DNA of 64,000 bases from positions 248,001-312,000 of the forward strand of contig JAEILR010000003.1 in the NCBI GenBank assembly GCA_016109435.1, read 5' to 3'. The notes under the pieces are model-generated. The model searched no databases and had not been told where the DNA came from. It saw only the letters and a list, made by a program, of their open reading frames with translations. This stretch comes from Methanomassiliicoccus sp. GTDB lineage: Archaea; Thermoplasmatota; Thermoplasmata; Methanomassiliicoccales; Methanomassiliicoccaceae. Each line of letters begins with the position of its first letter. The stretch's first letter is position 1. Of the stretch, positions 51,326 to 59,314 are shown in pieces. Made by a program: the position numbers and the translations under genes.

Positions 51326-51796
51326 TCAGTATTCGACGAAGACCAGGGCGGCGACGCAGGCCCCGTAGTTGTCCATGGGGACCGACAGCTCTTCGATGCG
51401 GTATTCGATGGTCTCCATCTCGATGCCCCGGAGCTTGGCCATCTCGTCCATCTTCCACTCCATGATCTCGCGGAGGGCCTTCTTGGAGCCGTGGATGTGC
51501 CCCTCGGCGACATACCCTCCCCTGCCGTCCTTGCGGAACCCGTAGGCGATGCCGGCGGAGATCATCTCGCCCTCTCCACCTCTCATCTGAGCAAGGACGC
51601 AGTGAGTGACCGCCCCCATGGGCAGCTCCCTGATCCCGACCTGCTCGGCGCCGACCGGCAGGACCGAGGAGACGGATACGATGTTCAGTTCCCCGATGCC
51701 CGCCTCGAGCAAAGCCTTGTCAAAGGCGTTGAGGTCGGAGACCTTGCTCACGGCGCAGCCAGAACTGATGAAGAACTTCTTTGGAACGAGATGCAT
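51326..51796 (-). CDS. pdaD: Pyruvoyl-dependent arginine decarboxylase
   Basis: 156 residues, pro-enzyme of archaeal PvlArgDC, which converts arginine to agmatine for polyamine synthesis. The self-cleavage site is in NIVSVSSVLPVGAEQ: cleavage before the second Ser of SVSS makes the pyruvoyl group. VTHCVLAQMRGGEGEMISAGIAYGF and the C-terminal NYGACVAALVFVEY are also conserved. It precedes the zinc-ribbon gene on the same strand. Confidence 0.94.
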   Translation of the reverse strand: MHLVPKKFFISSGCAVSKVSDLNAFDKALLEAGIGELNIVSVSSVLPVGAEQVGIRELPMGAVTHCVLAQMRGGEGEMISAGIAYGFRKDGRGGYVAEGHIHGSKKALREIMEWKMDEMAKLRGIEMETIEYRIEELSVPMDNYGACVAALVFVEY

Positions 51797-51894
51797 GAGG
51801 CGATGTAATTAGAACCTCGAATTTAAGCGTTTCCCCATCCTCGGAACCCTCTAGAACCACGCTCCTGGCTTCGAGCTCCGAAGATATCGGGGGC

Positions 51895-52884
51895 CTACTG
51901 TTCGCTGCCCGGCCGCGGGTCCGGTCCCCACCCGTTCCCGTTGCCCCCATTGTTGGCGGTCCTGAGGTTCCGGAACTCCCGCTCGAGCATCTTGACCTCG
52001 CGGGTGGTGAGCGCCCCCGGGCTTATGGGGAGGAGGAATATGGAATCGCTGACCGCGGCCGCCTCGGAGAGCAGCTGCACGAACTTGAGGACCTTCACGA
52101 AGGTCGTCTGGGACACCAGGTACTCGAGCCCGCTGATCAGGAAGACCGCGCCCGAGGTCTGCTCCAGGAACGCCTTGATCTCGCTGTAGATGAGGGGTAT
52201 GTTGGTCGGCTCCATCGTATGTCCGCCGTCCCCCTCGTACGAGAGCCAGGCCATCTGCGCCCCTTCCAGGCGGTAGGTCTTGCGCAGCTTGTCAGGGTAC
52301 TCTCGGGAAACGCACAGCACCGGGCTGCCGTGGGCGATGTACTCCTCGAGGATCTCGAACGCCTCCCTGGAGTCCTCCGATTCGATGAGGTACGAGCATC
52401 CTGCCTCCAGGCGGTACCTCTTGCCCGAGGCCACCGCGGACGGGTGGGTCCCCGCCGGGGGTATGCTCACCGGGATGAGGTGATGCACGCACCGCTCCGC
52501 CCCCTGGGACATGCACACCATCTCGGTGGCCCGGTACCTCTGCCCCAGAAGCGCGCTGGTGATGCCGGCGAGGTAGCCGCGGGTGAAGTCGCACCTGCGC
52601 CCTCTGGCCGCCTCCACCGATTCGTCGAAGGTGACCACGATCTCCTCCGTGCTGACCCTCACCACCTTGGTGCGGGACAGGCCGCTCTCCGACCACAGCT
52701 GGGTGAACACCTCGGTAAAGCTCTCCAGGGGCGGCGGGGGGACATCGAGGGTGGACACCAGGGTCATCCCGGCCTTGAACCCGGTGCGTTCCAGGGTCTC
52801 CCCCGCCCACTCCCCTGCCAGCAGCTCCAGTTCCTCCCTCAGCGACAGGAGCGCGGACGCGGGCATGACGAAGAAGGGGTTCAA
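51895..52884 (-). CDS. V4R-DUF835 protein coupled to a Ras-like GTPase
   Basis: 329 residues. The N-terminal half (about 10-140) resembles a V4R (4-vinyl reductase/Bet3-like) domain: CDFTRGYLAGITSALLGQRY and TEMVCMSQGAERCVHHL. Residues ~155-310 match DUF835: SYLIESEDSREAFEILEEYI, IFLLPISPGALTTREVKMLE, and the KxFLxExxxAVFLxSGLEYL-like AFLEQTSGAVFLISGLEYL. DUF835 is common in archaeal and bacterial signalling proteins. V4R domains bind small hydrophobic ligands, and in eukaryotic TRAPP the related Bet3 subunits help activate a Rab GTPase. Here the gene overlaps the Ras-like GTPase gene by 4 nt, so the pair is probably functionally linked. This link is inferred from coupling. Confidence 0.8.
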   Translation of the reverse strand: MNPFFVMPASALLSLREELELLAGEWAGETLERTGFKAGMTLVSTLDVPPPPLESFTEVFTQLWSESGLSRTKVVRVSTEEIVVTFDESVEAARGRRCDFTRGYLAGITSALLGQRYRATEMVCMSQGAERCVHHLIPVSIPPAGTHPSAVASGKRYRLEAGCSYLIESEDSREAFEILEEYIAHGSPVLCVSREYPDKLRKTYRLEGAQMAWLSYEGDGGHTMEPTNIPLIYSEIKAFLEQTSGAVFLISGLEYLVSQTTFVKVLKFVQLLSEAAAVSDSIFLLPISPGALTTREVKMLEREFRNLRTANNGGNGNGWGPDPRPGSEQ

Positions 52885-53393
52885 TGGGCCACCCCGAGCA
52901 CCCGCCGGCCGATGTTCTCGAACGCCTCCTGGACGCCTTGGCCGGTCTTGGCGCTGGTGAACAGGAAGTCATGGCCCATGGCCTCGCGCACGTCGGTGAG
53001 GTTCTCCGGGGAGATGGACGTCGGCAGGTCCGACTTGTTGACGACAGGGATCACCGGCACCGTTCCGGTGACAACCTCCAGATCGCTCTTCCAGGTCGGA
53101 AGGTTCAGCAGGGTCTCCTCCCTGGTGTTGTCGCACACCAGGAGCACCCCGTTGGCCCCGTTGTAGTAGGCGCCGTGCAGGGTCTTCTGGGTCTTCTGCC
53201 CTAGCACGTCCCAGATCATCAGGGTGAGCTGCACCTCCTCGTACTCGATGACCTTCTTGGAGACCCTGGTACCGAAGCTGATGATGTAATCCTCGCTGAA
53301 GCTGTTCAGAACAAATCGGTCGATCAGGCTGGTCTTGCCTACCCCTCCATCCCCGAGTAGGCAGATTTTCCTGATGACCTTACGTTTCTCCAT
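52881..53393 (-). CDS. Ras-like small GTPase
   Basis: 170 residues with all G boxes: P-loop GDGGVGKTSL, G2 Thr in SFGTRVSK, G3 WDVLGQ, G4 NKSD and G5 TSAKTGQG. It is closest in look to the archaeal/eukaryotic Rab/Ras/MglA superfamily. The Gln in DVLGQ, needed for hydrolysis in Ras, is present. No lipidation Cys is at the C-terminus (ends RRVLGVAH). The gene overlaps the V4R-DUF835 gene by 4 nt. A TATA box lies about 32 nt upstream, and the mRNA is nearly leaderless. Confidence 0.92.
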   Translation of the reverse strand: MEKRKVIRKICLLGDGGVGKTSLIDRFVLNSFSEDYIISFGTRVSKKVIEYEEVQLTLMIWDVLGQKTQKTLHGAYYNGANGVLLVCDNTREETLLNLPTWKSDLEVVTGTVPVIPVVNKSDLPTSISPENLTDVREAMGHDFLFTSAKTGQGVQEAFENIGRRVLGVAH

Positions 53394-53418
53394 GGCTGGA
53401 CGAAAAGAATTGGCGTGT

Positions 53419-53431
53419 CAATATATAATGA
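53419..53431 (-). promoter_or_regulatory. TATA box for the GTPase-V4R operon
   Basis: The minus strand reads TCATTATATATTG, centred about 32 nt before the ATG at 53393, giving a leader of roughly six bases. Confidence 0.55.
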
Positions 53432-53494
53432 TTGGCTGGAAAGAATCGGTCCGAGGCATGATGAACGGCGGAACGGGAGCGGGCGGGGCCGCTG

Positions 53495-54262
53495 TCATCC
53501 GTAGATCACGGCCTCTTCCGGCGTCATCTTCTTCGGCCGATTGACGCTCTCCATGGCCATCTTGATCTGCTTCTCGATCTCCTCGGCCTCCTTGTACAGC
53601 GGCTCAGGGTCGATCCTCAGCTCCGGGAGCATCCTGGCCACCACCTCGAGGAGCTTGGCGGACCCCCGGGCATCGGGCAGGTCCGCCCTTGCCGGGCCCA
53701 GAAGGCAGATGACATCGATGTCCCTGAGCTCGCCGCCGTAAAGCAGCACTCCGGCGATCCCGCCCACCATGCCATCGGTCATCTTCTCGATGCCGTACTT
53801 CCCCAGCAGCTCGCGGCCTCTCTCCGTCCCCCCGACGCCCATGATCTTCGGCTCCTCCGCGGATTGCCAGCCGATGCCCTCCAGGGTGACCACGGTCCTG
53901 ATCCCCTTCTCCTTGCAGAAGTCCAGCAAGGCATCGGCCAGGGGCATCACCATCTCCGGCCGGGGCATGAACTCGCCGGCCGCGGTGACTATCTGGCGGC
54001 ACTGCTCCCCGCCGTCCCCGCAGGTCCTCTCCCCGGCGTAGATGCGCACCGGAGGGGAAGGCACCCCGTCATGGATCAGGGCGTAGGGAGGGAACTCCTT
54101 AGAGGTGATCCCCGCGACCCTCTCCAGCTTGGAGGTCCTGATGATGAAATTGGCCGCTATGGAACTGACCAGGCCCACCGAGGGGAAACCCACTATCATC
54201 ATCGCATCCTCGTACTTGCCCGCCTTGTACTCGTGAACAGCAAGACCGTCCTTCATCGACAT
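53495..54262 (-). CDS. PAC2-family protein (proteasome assembly chaperone-like)
   Basis: About 255 residues. Conserved PAC2 motifs are MIVGFPSVGLVSSIAANFII, then ERVAGITSKEFPPYALIHDGVPSPPVRIYAG and VTLEGIGWQSAEEPKIMGVG with the later TDGMVGGIAGVLLYGG. Eukaryotic PAC2 helps assemble the 20S proteasome. The archaeal role is not proven, though the family is widespread there. Start: ATG 54262 (MSMKDG), 54256 or 54274; GGAAGGA lies just upstream. Monocistronic. Confidence 0.87.
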   Translation of the reverse strand: MSMKDGLAVHEYKAGKYEDAMMIVGFPSVGLVSSIAANFIIRTSKLERVAGITSKEFPPYALIHDGVPSPPVRIYAGERTCGDGGEQCRQIVTAAGEFMPRPEMVMPLADALLDFCKEKGIRTVVTLEGIGWQSAEEPKIMGVGGTERGRELLGKYGIEKMTDGMVGGIAGVLLYGGELRDIDVICLLGPARADLPDARGSAKLLEVVARMLPELRIDPEPLYKEAEEIEKQIKMAMESVNRPKKMTPEEAVIYG

Positions 54263-54372
54263 CCTTCCTTCCATGTTCCATTTTAAGCCACGGTACTTAA
54301 CTCTTCTTTCCTCTTGGCGTGGCACGGGGCGGCGAGGAAAGTAATATTGCCCCGGTACCATCTTGAACCCAT

Positions 54373-55647
54373 GTGAACAGCGAGATCAAGTTACTGCACA
54401 CCCCTGGAGGCATCCCGGTGATCATCGAGAGCCTTCCCCGTTCCCACTCTGCCTCATTCTCGGTATACTTCGGGACCGGCTCCCGGGACGAGCCGGCCAG
54501 CCAGGCGGGCATCGCCCACATGCTCGAGCACATGATGTTCAAAGGAACCCACCGCCGCACCGCCCAGCAGATGGCCGAGGAGATCGAGGGGGCCGGCGGG
54601 GAACAGAACGGCTACACCACCAACGAGGTCACCAGCTACCACGCCTTCTCCCTGGACGAGACCGCCGAGGTGGCCGAGGACGTCCTCGCGGACATGGTCC
54701 TCCATCCCCGGCTGGACCCAGAGTGTCTGGCCACCGAGAAGAACGTGGTCATCCAGGAGATCAGGATGCTGGAGAACGATCCGGAGGACTACATCCACGT
54801 GCTGTTCGACGAGGCGCTGTGGGGGGACCACCCCATGGGCCGCTCGGAGGCCGGCTCGGTGGAAACGGTGTCCGCCCTCTCCGAAGGTGACATCCGGTCG
54901 TTCTTCCTCTCCCATTACCGCCCGCCCCGCATGGCGGTGGTCGCCGTCGGAAACATCGACGAGAGGCAGGTCACCGACTGGGCCGCGCGGTCGTTCGACG
55001 GCCTGGAGGTCTCCGAGAACGGCCGGGAGAGGAAGCCCCCGGAACCCATGGCGCGGTTCAGGGTCTTCCCCCGCAATGACCGCCAGGCGTACGTGGGCAT
55101 GGGGTTCCCGGGCCTGAGCTCGGTGCATCCGGACCGCTATGCCCAGAGGCTGATGGCCTCCGTCCTCGGAAGCGGCACGTCGTCCCGCCTGTTCCAGGAG
55201 ATCAGGGAACGCTCCGGCCTGGTGTACGAGATCTACGCGGCCTCGCACAGCTTCACCGACTGCGGGTCCATGGACGTATTCTACAATACCTCGGTGAAGG
55301 ACCAGGAGAAGGTGGCCCGGCTGGTGGCCAAGGAGATCGGAAGGATGAAGTCCGAGGGCCTGGTCCCCGGCGAACTGGAAAGGGCCAAGCGTCTGGTCAA
55401 GGGGGTCTACGTCCGCAGGCTGGAGAGCACCGAGTCCCGCATGGTAAGGCTGGGAGAATCGTTCATGTCCTCCGGGGAGATACTCTCCCCCGAGGCCGTC
55501 CTGGCCAGGATGGACGCGGTCACCGATGAGGACGTGATCGGCGCCGCCGAACGCCTCCTAGTGAGGGACCGCCTGTGCATCGCCATGCACGCTCCGGGTA
55601 AGGAGAGCGAGGCCGCGGCCGGGAACCTGGCCGACCTCGATTTCTGA
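54373..55647 (+). CDS. M16-family zinc peptidase
   Basis: 424 residues, starting at GTG. The inverted zinc motif HMLEHMMF (HxxEH) with the downstream Glu in the TTNEVTSYHAFSLDE to AEVAEDVLAD region identifies the M16 (pitrilysin/mitochondrial processing peptidase-like) family. The second half carries the inactive homologous domain with RLFQEIRERSGLVYEI. It is cytoplasmic (no signal). It may degrade peptides. It is convergent with the hydrogenase maturation protease gene. Confidence 0.92.
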   Translation: MNSEIKLLHTPGGIPVIIESLPRSHSASFSVYFGTGSRDEPASQAGIAHMLEHMMFKGTHRRTAQQMAEEIEGAGGEQNGYTTNEVTSYHAFSLDETAEVAEDVLADMVLHPRLDPECLATEKNVVIQEIRMLENDPEDYIHVLFDEALWGDHPMGRSEAGSVETVSALSEGDIRSFFLSHYRPPRMAVVAVGNIDERQVTDWAARSFDGLEVSENGRERKPPEPMARFRVFPRNDRQAYVGMGFPGLSSVHPDRYAQRLMASVLGSGTSSRLFQEIRERSGLVYEIYAASHSFTDCGSMDVFYNTSVKDQEKVARLVAKEIGRMKSEGLVPGELERAKRLVKGVYVRRLESTESRMVRLGESFMSSGEILSPEAVLARMDAVTDEDVIGAAERLLVRDRLCIAMHAPGKESEAAAGNLADLDF

Positions 55648-56112
55648 TCAGTTCTCGGAGATCAGCTGGAGGACCTTCTCCACCGTCCCCTCGAGGGCCG
55701 CCTCCACCTCGGGGGTCATCTCCTCGCTGACAGTGAACACGTCGTTGGCCTCGACCGCGACGAACAGGATCTTCCGGGGGAACCGCTCCGGCTCCAGCGT
55801 GCGTCCGAGCTCGATGGTGGTGGCCACGTTGGCCTCGTGGGGGTTGGTGCCGTGGACGGTGTCGCTGAAGTCCTCGGGGGAGAGCACCATGATCGTTCCC
55901 GGGGGGTTCGAGGAGTTGATGATCGCGTCGACGATGATGACCAGTTCGTAGTCGAGCATGACCTCGATGAGGTCCAATCCGCTGGCGCACGCCTCGGTGA
56001 GGTCCACGCCCTGCACACCTCTCTTCTCCATCTCCTTCAGCACCCTCAGGCCGATGGCGTCATCGCACATGATGGGGCTACCGATACCGAGCACAAGCGT
56101 CCGATTCCTCAT
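55648..56112 (-). CDS. Hydrogenase maturation protease
   Basis: 154 residues of the HycI/HyaD endopeptidase family, which trims the C-terminus of the [NiFe]-hydrogenase large subunit after nickel insertion. Motifs: LVLGIGSPIMCDDAIGLRVL (with the Asp that binds nickel), ELVIIVDAIINSSNPPGTI, and HGTNPHEANVATTIEL with a conserved His. No hydrogenase genes are in the window. Its presence fits a hydrogen-using methanogen, alongside HdrBC. Confidence 0.9.
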   Translation of the reverse strand: MRNRTLVLGIGSPIMCDDAIGLRVLKEMEKRGVQGVDLTEACASGLDLIEVMLDYELVIIVDAIINSSNPPGTIMVLSPEDFSDTVHGTNPHEANVATTIELGRTLEPERFPRKILFVAVEANDVFTVSEEMTPEVEAALEGTVEKVLQLISEN

Positions 56113-56206
56113 GCCTCGGCCAACAGGAGGGGATTAGAAAAGGTTTCCCTTTTCGCCCCCGGACCTTGCGTCTGATTTCATATGTGCGCACGCGCATTCG
56201 TCGGCG

Positions 56207-57031
56207 ATGCCCGCGAGGGAGCTAAAACTGGAGCCGGCGGTGGCCCTAAGGGTGGGAGGCGCCACCCTCACCGAGAGGCAGTTGGAGGTCCTCCGCGCGG
56301 TGTACGAGGAAGGGAGCCAGAACCGGGCCGCCGCCCGCATGGGGATCGCCACTCCGGTGCTGAACCGCCATCTGGCCCACATCGAGGCCAAGGTCCGGAC
56401 GGAGCTGCTGGTCGCCACCCCCAGGGGCACCACCCTCAACGAGGAGGGGGAGCGCATCGCCCTGGAATACATCGCCCTCAGTCGGAGGATGGAGCATTCC
56501 GGCGGCACGGTCGTCGGGGGCACCATCGTTTCCGAGGAGCTGCTCCTCGCCGCCCTCACCACCGCCGACCCGGAGGGGGAGTGCGAACTGATCATCTCCG
56601 ACGACCGCAGGAACCTCCGGGACTTCAACGCCGGGCTGATGGACGTGGTGGTGCTGGACGACCCTCAGTACCTGTTCGACCTCGAGGGGACCAGGTGGCA
56701 GGAGGTGGCCACCGACCGCCTGCTGCACGTGGACCGCGGGCCGCGCTACGCTGGATGCGTGTACGGGGCCCAGAGGATCGGGTTCCGCCACCTGGAGAGC
56801 GTGGGTGCGGAGTTCCGGGTGGTGCGACATTTCCGCTCCCCGGAGATGATGGCCGCCTCCGGTCTGAGCTTCTTCATCAACGAATCCCTGGCCCTCCGCC
56901 GGGGCATGAGGATAAGGAGCGACACCGACCCGTCCAGGCTGGTCCACCAGATCAACGCCGTGTACCGGAAGGAGACCAACCGCGTCCGCCGCCTGGTCTC
57001 CGATATGAGGAAGATCGGCCGAAGAGTATGA
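56207..57031 (+). CDS. ModE/LysR-like winged-helix regulator
   Basis: 274 residues. The N-terminal winged helix is LTERQLEVLRAVYEEGSQNRAAARMGIATPVLNRHLAHIE, with a long linker and then a ligand-binding-like region (about 95-270). The HTH resembles ModE/LysR-type regulators that sense oxyanions or small ligands; the C-terminal part contains NAGLMDVVVLDDPQYLF but is not an obvious molybdate TOBE domain. It lies upstream of hdrC with the same direction, so it could control it, which is an inference. Confidence 0.75.
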   Translation: MPARELKLEPAVALRVGGATLTERQLEVLRAVYEEGSQNRAAARMGIATPVLNRHLAHIEAKVRTELLVATPRGTTLNEEGERIALEYIALSRRMEHSGGTVVGGTIVSEELLLAALTTADPEGECELIISDDRRNLRDFNAGLMDVVVLDDPQYLFDLEGTRWQEVATDRLLHVDRGPRYAGCVYGAQRIGFRHLESVGAEFRVVRHFRSPEMMAASGLSFFINESLALRRGMRIRSDTDPSRLVHQINAVYRKETNRVRRLVSDMRKIGRRV

Positions 57032-57067
57032 CCCATTTAGGTTAAACAAAGGCCGATTTTTCTATAT

Positions 57068-57078
57068 GTTTATATATC
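57068..57078 (+). promoter_or_regulatory. TATA box for hdrC-hdrB
   Basis: GTTTATATATC lies 32-42 nt before the TTG start at 57110, giving a short leader (about 10 nt) with AGGTGA as ribosome site. A second AT-rich stretch (57060-57066) precedes it. Confidence 0.55.
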
Positions 57079-57109
57079 GTAGCGCCATGACAAGGGTCAG
57101 GTGAATTGA

Positions 57110-57622
57110 TTGTCATCTCCCAAGGAACCTAACGCCGAGTTCACCGAGTCCCTGCAGAAGGAACACGGTGGCGAGACCTTGATGCTATGCTTCCAATGCG
57201 GTACCTGCACCGGCAGCTGCCCCTCTGGACGCATGACCTCCTTCCGGACCCGGAAGCTCATCCGCAAGGCCCAGCTGGGCCTCAAGGACGATGTGTTGAA
57301 GTCCCCCGACCTGTGGATGTGCACTACCTGCTACTCATGCATGGAGCGCTGCCCCCGTGGCGTCGAGATCGTCGACATCATCACGCTCCTGAGGAACAAG
57401 GCGGTCAAGGAGGGCATCATGTCCGACGAGCACCGCAAGGTCGGCCAGTACCTACTGGCCAACGGTGCCACCATCCCCCTGAACCCCAAGTACGAGGAGT
57501 TCCGCGAGAAGCTGGGCCTCTCCCGCCGCCCGGCCAACACCCTGGGCGACAAGAAGGCTCTGGAGGACTTCCAGAAGGTCCTGAAGGCTACTGGGTTCGA
57601 CAAGCTGATCGGAGGTGCTTGA
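57110..57622 (+). CDS. hdrC: CoB-CoM heterodisulfide reductase subunit C (HdrC-like)
   Basis: 170 residues, iron-sulfur subunit. Two [4Fe-4S] motifs are visible: CFQCGTCTGSCPSGRM (from residue 27) and CTTCYSCMERCPRGVEI. Start TTG 57110 preceded by AGGTGA; no better in-frame start exists nearby. It lies 1 nt before hdrB, so the two are coupled. HdrBC with HdrA reduces CoM-S-S-CoB; hdrA is not in the window, which is common in archaea. Confidence 0.92.
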   Translation: MSSPKEPNAEFTESLQKEHGGETLMLCFQCGTCTGSCPSGRMTSFRTRKLIRKAQLGLKDDVLKSPDLWMCTTCYSCMERCPRGVEIVDIITLLRNKAVKEGIMSDEHRKVGQYLLANGATIPLNPKYEEFREKLGLSRRPANTLGDKKALEDFQKVLKATGFDKLIGGA

Positions 57623-57623
57623 A

Positions 57624-58475
57624 ATGGCCAAGAAGTATGCTCTGTTCCTCGGATGTGTCGCTCCCGCCAGATACCCTGGCATCGAGTCGTCCACCCGAGA
57701 GGTATGCAAGAAGCTGGGCATCGAGATCGTCGAGCTGGAGGGTGCCGGCTGCTGCCCCGCCCCCGGTGTGATCAAGTCCTTCGAGCAGGACGCCTGGCTG
57801 GCCATCGCCGCCCGTAACCTGGCCCTCGCCCAGAAGCAGGGCGCGGACATCCTGACCATCTGCAACGGATGCTACGGGTCCCTGTTCGATGCCGCCCACG
57901 TCCTCCACAACGACCCCGAGAAGCTCCGCCAGGTCAACAAGATCCTGCGCGAGGTCGGCCTGGAGTACAACGGTGAGACCCACGTCCACCACTTCGCCGA
58001 GATGTTCTACAAGGAGATCGGCCTGGAGCACCTCAAGTCCCACGTGAAGAACCCTCTGGACCTCAAGGTCGCGGTCCACTACGGCTGCCACTTCCTCAAG
58101 CCCAGCAACATCAAGCAGCTGGACGACCCGGAGCGCCCCAAGATCCTGGACGAGCTGGTCGAGGTCACCGGGGCCAAGAGCGTGGACTACAAGGACAAGC
58201 AGATGTGCTGTGGCGCGGGAGGAGGCGTCCGTTCCGGCAACCCCGCCCTCGCTGCCAAGTTCACCGAGGAGAAGCTGAAGAACATGAAGGCCGCCGGCGT
58301 CCAGTACATCGTCGACGTGTGCCCGTTCTGCCACCTCCAGTTCGACAGGGGCCAGAAGGACATCCCGGGATATGACTTCCCGGTCATCCACCTGTCCCAG
58401 CTCTACGGACTGGCCCTCGGGGTGCCCGCGGACAAGCTCGGTCTCGATATCCAGGAGATACCGGCGAACTTCTGA
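57624..58475 (+). CDS. hdrB: CoB-CoM heterodisulfide reductase subunit B (HdrB-like)
   Basis: 283 residues with two CCG domains that bind the unusual [4Fe-4S] clusters at the heterodisulfide site: FLGCVAPARYPGIE, AGCCPAPGVIKSF and CNGCYGS in the first; HYGCHFLKPS, MCCGAGGGVRSGNP and VCPFCHLQFD in the second. ATG 57624 follows GGAGGTG. Together with hdrC this is the catalytic part of the methanogenic disulfide reductase. Confidence 0.95.
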   Translation: MAKKYALFLGCVAPARYPGIESSTREVCKKLGIEIVELEGAGCCPAPGVIKSFEQDAWLAIAARNLALAQKQGADILTICNGCYGSLFDAAHVLHNDPEKLRQVNKILREVGLEYNGETHVHHFAEMFYKEIGLEHLKSHVKNPLDLKVAVHYGCHFLKPSNIKQLDDPERPKILDELVEVTGAKSVDYKDKQMCCGAGGGVRSGNPALAAKFTEEKLKNMKAAGVQYIVDVCPFCHLQFDRGQKDIPGYDFPVIHLSQLYGLALGVPADKLGLDIQEIPANF

Positions 58476-58552
58476 GGACCGACGGAGGACGAGCCTCCCC
58501 GTTCCTGAAACACCTTCCTTCTTTTCATTTTAATCTATTGTTCTAAATAAGA

Positions 58553-58575
58553 CTGGCCATGCCGAAAATGGCCAG
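58553..58575 (+). repeat. Perfect 8-bp inverted repeat in the hdrB to H1-like intergenic
   Basis: Arms CTGGCCAT (58553-58560) and ATGGCCAG (58568-58575) flank a 7-nt loop GCCGAAA. It lies in a 223-nt AT-rich gap after hdrB, with no T-run directly behind. It could be a terminator, a small RNA or an operator. No protein-coding frame covers it. Confidence 0.5.
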
Positions 58576-58698
58576 CAGTTCTCTTCCATATTAGAAACCA
58601 GATAATAAGTTCGGACCAGTAATCCTTAACGGCTTTAATTTTCATCGCAAATAGAAAAAAACTTAGATATGTAGCGCAATAACGTCGCTCAGATAAAA

Positions 58699-59106
58699 AT
58701 GCCGACCAAAACCACAGCTAAGTCCGCCAAGCCCGCGGCGAAGCCCGCGGCCAAGAAGGCCGCTGCAAAGCCCGCAGCGAAGAAGGCAGAAACGAAGACC
58801 GTCGCGAAGAAGGTCGCGGCTCCCAAGAAGGCGGCCGTCAAGGCAGTGGCGAAGCCCGCGGCCAAGAAGGCCGCCGCCCCCAAGAAGACGGAGGCCAAGA
58901 CCGTGGCCAAGAAAGTGGCCGCCCCGAAGAAGGCCGCCGCCCCCAAGAAGACGGAGGCCAAGACCGTGGCCAAGAAAGTGGCCGCCCCGAAGAAGGCCGC
59001 CGCCCCCAAGAAGGCAGAAACGAAGACCGTCGCGAAGAAGGTGGCAGCTCCCAAGAAGGTGGCGGCCAAGAAGCCCGCGGCAAAGGCGGCAGCGAAGGCG
59101 AAGTAA
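58699..59106 (+). CDS. Lys/Ala/Pro-rich H1-like protein
   Basis: 135 residues, almost only Lys, Ala, Val, Pro and Thr, very basic, starting MPTKTTAKSAKPAAK and built of repeated KTVAKKVAAPKKA units. This composition is that of histone H1/HC1-like tails and bacterial AlgP/HU-tail proteins that bind DNA non-specifically. The encoding DNA has an exact 63-bp duplication (58867-58992). A promoter-like AACTTAGATATG lies about 30 nt upstream. A chromatin or nucleoid role is likely, but the fold is disordered and the actual target is unknown. Confidence 0.6.
   Translation: MPTKTTAKSAKPAAKPAAKKAAAKPAAKKAETKTVAKKVAAPKKAAVKAVAKPAAKKAAAPKKTEAKTVAKKVAAPKKAAAPKKTEAKTVAKKVAAPKKAAAPKKAETKTVAKKVAAPKKVAAKKPAAKAAAKAK
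58867..58992 (+). repeat. Exact 63-bp tandem duplication in the H1-like gene
   Basis: Two units, 58867-58929 and 58930-58992, are identical, including synonymous positions; a third partial copy (about 21 nt) starts at 58993. Each unit encodes 21 residues of Lys/Ala-rich sequence. Such exact repeats suggest recent slippage or recombination and may vary between strains. Confidence 0.9.
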
Positions 59107-59216
59107 TCAGGTCTGTTGATCGACAGCCCCGAACCGACGATCAGATCGCCTGGTCATGAAGGGACCGCATCAGCGGATGAGGTGAGGGGGACCCTCGCAC
59201 CCCATGGGCACAAAGA

Positions 59217-59228
59217 TTTTTATATAAG
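59217..59228 (+). promoter_or_regulatory. TATA box for eS1
   Basis: TTTTTATATAAG lies about 90 nt before the ATG at 59315. Initiation near 59249 would give a leader of about 65 nt, with GGAGG just before the start codon. A weaker ACTTTTATCC further on could give a shorter leader. Confidence 0.5.
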
Positions 59229-59314
59229 TGGTACCTTCGACTTTTATCCCGTTCACCCGAGCATGACGGCCCAACACTTTGCTGTGGACCGCGGCGCGAT
59301 CACGGAGGATTACT

